A stretch of DNA of 9,835 nt, taken from contig CAINTU010000097.1 in assembly GCA_903853515.1 (NCBI GenBank), forward strand, positions 1-9,835, in the 5' to 3' direction. The notes beneath the pieces are model-generated. The model saw nothing but the letters and a program-made list of their open reading frames with translations, was not told where the DNA came from and ran no database searches. The translations under genes and the position numbers were made by a program. Source of the stretch: an uncultured Micrococcales bacterium. GTDB taxonomy: Bacteria; Actinomycetota; Actinomycetes; Actinomycetales; Microbacteriaceae. This document shows positions 6,350 through 9,835 of this stretch, in pieces; the stretch's first letter is position 1; every line of letters begins with the position of its first letter.

Positions 6350-6990
6350 TAGATGAGGTCCTCGCCCATCAACCCGTCTTCGATAAGTCGAATCAATAGC
6401 TCAGATTTGCCAGGCGCTGGCCTGCCGATTTTTGCGTATTTATCGCGCACACGGTCGATATGTTCTTTGACTGTGTATTTGCTCAATTCAAGTTGATAAG
6501 CGACCTGCTTGAGCGTTAGCCCACTGGCATACATGCGCAAAACTTCAAGTTCGCGCTCAGAGAGCTTTGCTCGAAATTCGAGGTCTGAGTCGATTGCAGC
6601 AACGGTCTCGGCGTTATTCACTTGCACGCCACCGGCAACGAGCTTGATGCTCTCGATTAGCTCAGACATGTTTTGATTTTTTGTCACAAGCGCGGCTGCG
6701 CCCTCAGCGAGGGCTTGGCGCACGGCATGCTTTTTGTCGGCGATTGAATAAATCAAAACTTGGCTGCCAGCGTCTAAGAGGTTGCGCACATTTTCGGCAG
6801 GCTGGCTGCCATCGGCTAGCGATAAATCGAGCACGACCACCTGCGGCATTGTGCCGTCAGATTTTTCAATCAGATCGGCAACGGTTGCGCTCGAAGCCAA
6901 GATTTCGAAACCAGCTTCAACGGCAGTCAGTTGAAATCCGAGGCGAATCGCTTCGTGATCATCAACAATCCCCACCGTTGTTTTAGTCAT
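6349..6990 (-). CDS. NarL/FixJ-type response regulator
   Basis: A 213-residue DNA-binding response regulator, presumed partner of the adjacent histidine kinase. The receiver domain (about residues 4-120) has the acidic pair D10-D11, the phosphoacceptor D55 in VVVLDLSLADG, the switch residue S82 and the conserved K104. The C-terminal LuxR-type helix-turn-helix runs from about 140 to 200, beginning LSERELEVLRMYASGLT and containing SKYTVKEHIDRVRDKYAKIGR. All expected key residues are present. The ATG overlaps the stop of the methyltransferase gene as ATGA (6990-6987). No Shine-Dalgarno is seen before it, so translation probably relies on reinitiation. Its stop overlaps the kinase start by one base. 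Target genes are unknown. Confidence 0.93.
   Translation of the reverse strand: MTKTTVGIVDDHEAIRLGFQLTAVEAGFEILASSATVADLIEKSDGTMPQVVVLDLSLADGSQPAENVRNLLDAGSQVLIYSIADKKHAVRQALAEGAAALVTKNQNMSELIESIKLVAGGVQVNNAETVAAIDSDLEFRAKLSERELEVLRMYASGLTLKQVAYQLELSKYTVKEHIDRVRDKYAKIGRPAPGKSELLIRLIEDGLMGEDLI
6359..6363 (-). promoter_or_regulatory. Ribosome binding site of the histidine kinase gene
   Basis: GAGGA on the minus strand (6363-6359), 9 bases before the kinase ATG at 6349. It lies inside the end of the response regulator coding sequence and supports translation in addition to stop-start coupling. Confidence 0.5.
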
Positions 6991-8213
6991 CGAACCAGAC
7001 TAACCACAGTTTCAAAGTGGTGGGTGTGTGGGAACAAATCAAATGCTTTTATGTCGTTCAGCCGATAGCCGCCCTCAATCAAAGGCTTCAAATCACGGGC
7101 TACTGCAACGGGATCGCAGGCAACATAAATAATGTGGTCGGCTTCGAGTTCAAGCAGGCGACTGACCACGTGTTTTCCGGCACCCGCGCGAGGCGGATCA
7201 AGCACAATGGTCGAGCCCTTCGGCAGGGTGCCTTGACTGGCACGCTCGTCTAAGAATCGCTCGACCGGCGCGGTCACAGCCTTGGCGGCCTTGATGTCGA
7301 CGAGGTTTCGCTTGGCATCTTCGCCGGCCTGCTTGCCGTTTTCGACGGTAGTGATCTTTAGGTCAAGGCCAAAGGCAGCAGCCAAGGCACCGCTAAAGAG
7401 GCCAACACCGCCATAGAGGTCTAGGTTTTCGGCCGAGTTTGTGAAACCGGCGACCTTGGCCAAGCGAACAACTTCTTTTGCCAGCGTTTCGGCACCATCA
7501 CGGTGCACCTGCCAAAATGCGCCAGGCGAAAGCCTGAATGTGCGGCCACCCGCGCGCTCAACTAAACGCTCGTCACCGAAACCTTTGGCGTTAATCAACC
7601 ACTGCAACTGACCGGTGCTCGATGAGGCGATTTCAATTTTGGTTACGTTTGGCGATTTCTTGCGGTGTAATGCAAGTTCGTTGATTTCATCGACGGCAAG
7701 TGGCAAATCTCGAACGGGCACGACCTCGTGGCTGCGCTCTCTAAACGGGCCAGGCTCACCAGAACTATCAACATTTAGTTGCACGCGTGTGCGATAGCCG
7801 AGCCCGTTTTTCAAATCGTCGTTGCCGACCGATTCAACTTCGACGCGCTTATCAATGCCAGCGAAACGTTCTAGCGCTTCTTGCAGCACATCTGCTTTTA
7901 GTTCGCGCTGCCGATCGAGTTTGATGTGGCCAAATTCAGCGCCACCAGCACCGGCACCATCAGCGGTGTATTCGGCTTCTGGCCAAAAATGCTTCACGCG
8001 ATCTGGCGATGGTGTGATGACTTCGACAACCTCACCTCTGGCGAATGATCCGCCACGGTCTTCAAAAATGTGCACGCGCACTCGTTCGCCGCTTATTGCA
8101 CCCGATACGAAGACAACGCGAGAGTCATGGCGGGCAACAAAGATGCCACCGTGCGCCACTTTTTCGATGTCGAGTTCAAGAAATTGGCCTAGCCATTTGG
8201 TCGAAGTTTTCAC
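6987..8213 (-). CDS. TrmA/RumA-family class I SAM-dependent RNA uracil-C5 methyltransferase
   Basis: Predicted to methylate C5 of a uridine in tRNA or rRNA. The 408-residue protein has an N-terminal TRAM RNA-binding domain (about residues 8-66, with KVAHGGIFVARH), a central domain, and a C-terminal Rossmann methyltransferase domain with the SAM motif LDLYGGVGLFSG (D265), LDPPRAGAG (D339), the catalytic cysteine in YVACDPVAVARDL (C366), and FPHTHHFETV at the end. C366 is the only cysteine in the protein. The stretch that carries iron-sulfur cysteines in E. coli RlmD-type enzymes is GAGAGGAEFGH (86-96), so no cluster can be bound there. The start is GTG at 8213-8211; the N-terminus then fits the TRAM domain, and no clear Shine-Dalgarno is seen. 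It is the first gene of a four-gene overlapping operon and diverges from maf with 26 bases between. The exact RNA target cannot be assigned. Confidence 0.9.
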   Translation of the reverse strand: MKTSTKWLGQFLELDIEKVAHGGIFVARHDSRVVFVSGAISGERVRVHIFEDRGGSFARGEVVEVITPSPDRVKHFWPEAEYTADGAGAGGAEFGHIKLDRQRELKADVLQEALERFAGIDKRVEVESVGNDDLKNGLGYRTRVQLNVDSSGEPGPFRERSHEVVPVRDLPLAVDEINELALHRKKSPNVTKIEIASSSTGQLQWLINAKGFGDERLVERAGGRTFRLSPGAFWQVHRDGAETLAKEVVRLAKVAGFTNSAENLDLYGGVGLFSGALAAAFGLDLKITTVENGKQAGEDAKRNLVDIKAAKAVTAPVERFLDERASQGTLPKGSTIVLDPPRAGAGKHVVSRLLELEADHIIYVACDPVAVARDLKPLIEGGYRLNDIKAFDLFPHTHHFETVVSLVR

Positions 8214-8239
8214 TTATCAAGTGTGCCAGACTCAAAGAT
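8214..8239. other. 26-bp divergent intergenic region between methyltransferase and maf
   Basis: Two GTG start codons face away from each other across only 26 bases. There is no good Shine-Dalgarno for either gene, and no confident -10 box could be placed. Promoters, if both genes start here, must lie inside each other's leaders or coding sequence. Confidence 0.5.
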
Positions 8240-8866
8240 GTGACTCGACTCGTTTTAGCTTCGACTTCGCCAGCTCGTTTGCGCCTTTTGCGCGATGCCG
8301 GCATCGACCCAATCACCATTGCCCCGGGTGTTGACGAAGATTTGGTGGTAGCCTCGGCGACCGCCGCAGGTCTCATTAGATCTACCAGCGATATGGATTT
8401 GCTTCTCGCCCAGGCGAAGGCCCGCGCGGTGTTGGCCAATGACCTCGCCCAAGATGCATTAATCCTTGGATGCGATTCGGCACTCGATCTCGATGGCAAA
8501 CCGCTTGGCAAACCGCACGAACCGGCCGTGGCTTTTGCCCGCTGGCAGCAGATGCGCGGCCGCACCGGCCACCTGCACACCGGCCATTGGCTGATCGATA
8601 ATCGTGCCGGTGGGCAAGCTGGCGAAACCGGCATCGCCACCTCGACCGCCGTTAGCTTTGCCAATTTGAGCGATGCCGAGATCGAAGCCTATGTGGCAAC
8701 CGGCGAACCGCTAAAGGTCGCTGGGGCGTTCACAATCGATGGTCTAGGCGGGGCTTTTCTCGACCGAATCGAAGGCGATGCGCACACAGTTATTGGTCTG
8801 AGCCTTGTTGCGCTTAGACAGCTAACCGGCGTTTTGGGCGTCGAATACACGAGCCTTTGGCGCTAA
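8240..8866 (+). CDS. maf: Maf-family nucleotide pyrophosphatase
   Basis: Hydrolyses non-canonical or pyrimidine nucleoside triphosphates to monophosphate and pyrophosphate, a housekeeping role in the nucleotide pool linked to cell division control. The 208-residue product has the family signature STSPAR at residues 8-13, the GCDSALDLDGKPLGKP segment with the catalytic Asp at residue 79, the R-G-R-TGHLHTG strand, and GEPLKVAGAFTIDGLGGAFLDRIEGDAHTVIGLSL near the C-terminus. The GTG at 8240 is chosen because it puts the TRLVLASTSPAR strand at the N-terminus, as in the family; the frame is open further upstream but overlaps the methyltransferase gene. maf next to acyl-CoA carboxylase genes is a familiar actinobacterial arrangement. 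Confidence 0.93.
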   Translation: MTRLVLASTSPARLRLLRDAGIDPITIAPGVDEDLVVASATAAGLIRSTSDMDLLLAQAKARAVLANDLAQDALILGCDSALDLDGKPLGKPHEPAVAFARWQQMRGRTGHLHTGHWLIDNRAGGQAGETGIATSTAVSFANLSDAEIEAYVATGEPLKVAGAFTIDGLGGAFLDRIEGDAHTVIGLSLVALRQLTGVLGVEYTSLWR

Positions 8867-8873
8867 AAACCTG

Positions 8874-8905
8874 CCACTGCCCCTAGAAATCAGGCCGTGG
8901 GGGCA
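8874..8905 (+). terminator. Possible weak terminator hairpin after maf
   Basis: TGCCCC (8878-8883) can pair with GGGGCA (8900-8905) around a 16-base loop, or CCAC (8874-8877) with GTGG (8897-8900). The stems compete and there is no U run, so this is only a candidate. It lies in the 81-bp gap between maf and the biotin carboxylase gene. Confidence 0.3.
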
Positions 8906-8933
8906 TCCTTGGTCTAAAAAGGGCCAAAACTAA

Positions 8934-8939
8934 TAGGCT
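8934..8939 (+). promoter_or_regulatory. Possible -10 box for a leaderless biotin carboxylase transcript
   Basis: TAGGCT fits TANNNT and is followed by 8 bases and then the ATG at 8948, close to leaderless spacing. A TTGGTC 19 bases further upstream could be a poor -35. No convincing Shine-Dalgarno precedes the ATG, which supports the idea. Confidence 0.4.
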
Positions 8940-8947
8940 TAAGCGTT

Positions 8948-9835
8948 ATGACTGCTTCAACGACAGCCAAAAAGATCACCAAGGTGCTGGTAGCCAACCG
9001 CGGCGAGATCGCCGTGCGCATCATTCGCGCCGCTCGCGACTGTGGTTTTAGTTCGGTGGCCGTTTATGCCGACCAAGACCGCGACGCGATGCACAGTCGC
9101 ATGGCTGACGAGGCCTATGCCCTGAACGGCACCACTTCGGCCGAAACCTATCTGGTGATCGACAAGATTCTCGATGTGGCCAAGCGCTCTGGCGCTAACG
9201 CAGTGCACCCTGGCTATGGCTTTTTGGCCGAAAACGCCGAGTTCGCTCGCGCCGTTATCGAGGCTGGGCTGATTTGGATTGGCCCATCGCCTGAAGCTAT
9301 CGAAAAGCTCGGCGATAAGGTTTCGGCTCGTCACGTGGCTGAAAAAGTTGGCGCTCCGCTCGCGCCAGGCACTCTAAACCCTGTTTCAGGCGCTCAAGAG
9401 GTGCTCGACTTTGTGGCTCAACACGGTTTGCCAATTGCCATTAAGGCCGCCTATGGTGGCGGTGGCCGAGGCATCAAGGTTGTTTATAACAAGGATGAAA
9501 TCACCGATGCCTTCGAATCGGCCACGCGCGAAGCCATTGCAGCCTTTGGTCGCGGTGAATGTTTCGTCGAAAAATATCTTGAGAAGCCCCGCCACGTCGA
9601 GACTCAGTGCTTGGCTGACTCGCACGGCAACGTTGTAGTTGTTTCAACGCGCGACTGTTCACTGCAGCGTCGCCACCAAAAGTTGGTCGAAGAGGCACCT
9701 GCCCCATTCTTGACCGATGATCAGGTGAAGCGCCTTTATGAATCTTCGAAGGCAATCTTGAAAGAGGTTGGCTATTTGGGCGCCGGCACCTGCGAATTCT
9801 TAGTTGCCCAAGATGGCACAATCTCGTTTCTTGAG
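8948..9835 (+). CDS. accA: Acyl-CoA carboxylase alpha subunit, biotin carboxylase domain (partial, runs off right edge)
   Basis: Carboxylates biotin with ATP and bicarbonate; the first half-reaction of the carboxylase whose beta and epsilon subunits are encoded at 533-2367. The 296 residues present cover the biotin carboxylase N-terminal domain (KVLVANRGEIAVRIIRAAR from residue 12, HPGYGFLAEN further on) and most of the ATP-grasp domain: the ATP lysine K166 in IAIKAAYGGGGRGIK with the glycine-rich loop at 170-175, the EKYLEKPRHVETQ strand, and STRDCSLQRRHQKLVEEAPAP. The frame stops at TISFLE, just before the expected VN-RLQVEH motif. Whether the protein continues to a fused biotin carrier domain, as in actinobacterial AccA-type subunits, cannot be seen. 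It lies 81 bases after maf. The gene symbol is family-level only (accA, accA3 or accC style names are used in different species). Confidence 0.95.
   Translation, partial: MTASTTAKKITKVLVANRGEIAVRIIRAARDCGFSSVAVYADQDRDAMHSRMADEAYALNGTTSAETYLVIDKILDVAKRSGANAVHPGYGFLAENAEFARAVIEAGLIWIGPSPEAIEKLGDKVSARHVAEKVGAPLAPGTLNPVSGAQEVLDFVAQHGLPIAIKAAYGGGGRGIKVVYNKDEITDAFESATREAIAAFGRGECFVEKYLEKPRHVETQCLADSHGNVVVVSTRDCSLQRRHQKLVEEAPAPFLTDDQVKRLYESSKAILKEVGYLGAGTCEFLVAQDGTISFLE

Noticed and set aside
4191..8213. Possible defence island or mobile insertion between the carboxylase genes
   Set aside because: No transposase, integrase, tRNA gene or flanking direct repeats were seen, and the genes belong to housekeeping or signalling families with composition like their neighbours.
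8045..8239. Upstream extension of the maf frame
   Set aside because: The extra residues overlap the divergent methyltransferase gene and do not resemble Maf; the family N-terminus begins just after the GTG at 8240.

Overview
The window looks like chromosomal DNA from a small-genome actinobacterium, most likely a Microbacteriaceae member of the freshwater 'Luna' type (Rhodoluna/Aquiluna-like). This is inferred from three things seen here: an acyl-CoA carboxylase beta and epsilon pair, an actinobacterial-style Maf and biotin carboxylase gene order, and a base composition that by eye is only moderately GC-rich. Genes are densely packed, several starts are GTG or TTG, and overlaps between stop and start codons are common. 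No mobile element, CRISPR array, rRNA or tRNA gene was seen.

Layout. Positions 1-378 (minus) hold the N-terminal part of a biotin-protein ligase (birA), cut by the window edge. A 154-bp divergent intergenic region (379-532) carries a probable leaderless birA promoter, a 12-bp palindrome and a hairpin before the ribosome binding site of the next gene. Positions 533-2134 (plus) encode the carboxyltransferase beta subunit of an acetyl/propionyl-CoA carboxylase, directly overlapped by the small epsilon subunit gene (to 2367). A DUF885 metallopeptidase-like gene follows (2449-4113) and ends in a cluster of hairpins (4114-4192) shared with a convergent operon. That minus-strand operon reads, from its promoter end: TrmA/RumA-like RNA methyltransferase (8213-6987), NarL-type response regulator (6990-6349), histidine kinase (6349-5153) and a degenerate kinase-like membrane protein (5168-4191). 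Its genes overlap by 4, 1 and 16 bases. Twenty-six bases from its start, maf runs the other way (8240-8866), followed by the biotin carboxylase alpha subunit gene (from 8948, cut by the right edge).

How the genes work together. BirA would attach biotin to the carrier domain of the alpha subunit. Biotin carboxylase (alpha), carboxyltransferase (beta) and epsilon form the acyl-CoA carboxylase that supplies malonyl-CoA and/or methylmalonyl-CoA. The intervening DUF885 gene and the methyltransferase/two-component operon split this locus. The most notable points are the translational coupling of an RNA methyltransferase to a two-component system containing a pseudokinase, an Ile at residue 422 of the beta subunit (predicting use of acetyl-CoA), and a methyltransferase that has lost the iron-sulfur cysteines of its E. 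coli relatives. I do not see a clearly new defence or mobile system; most of the window is ordinary housekeeping DNA.
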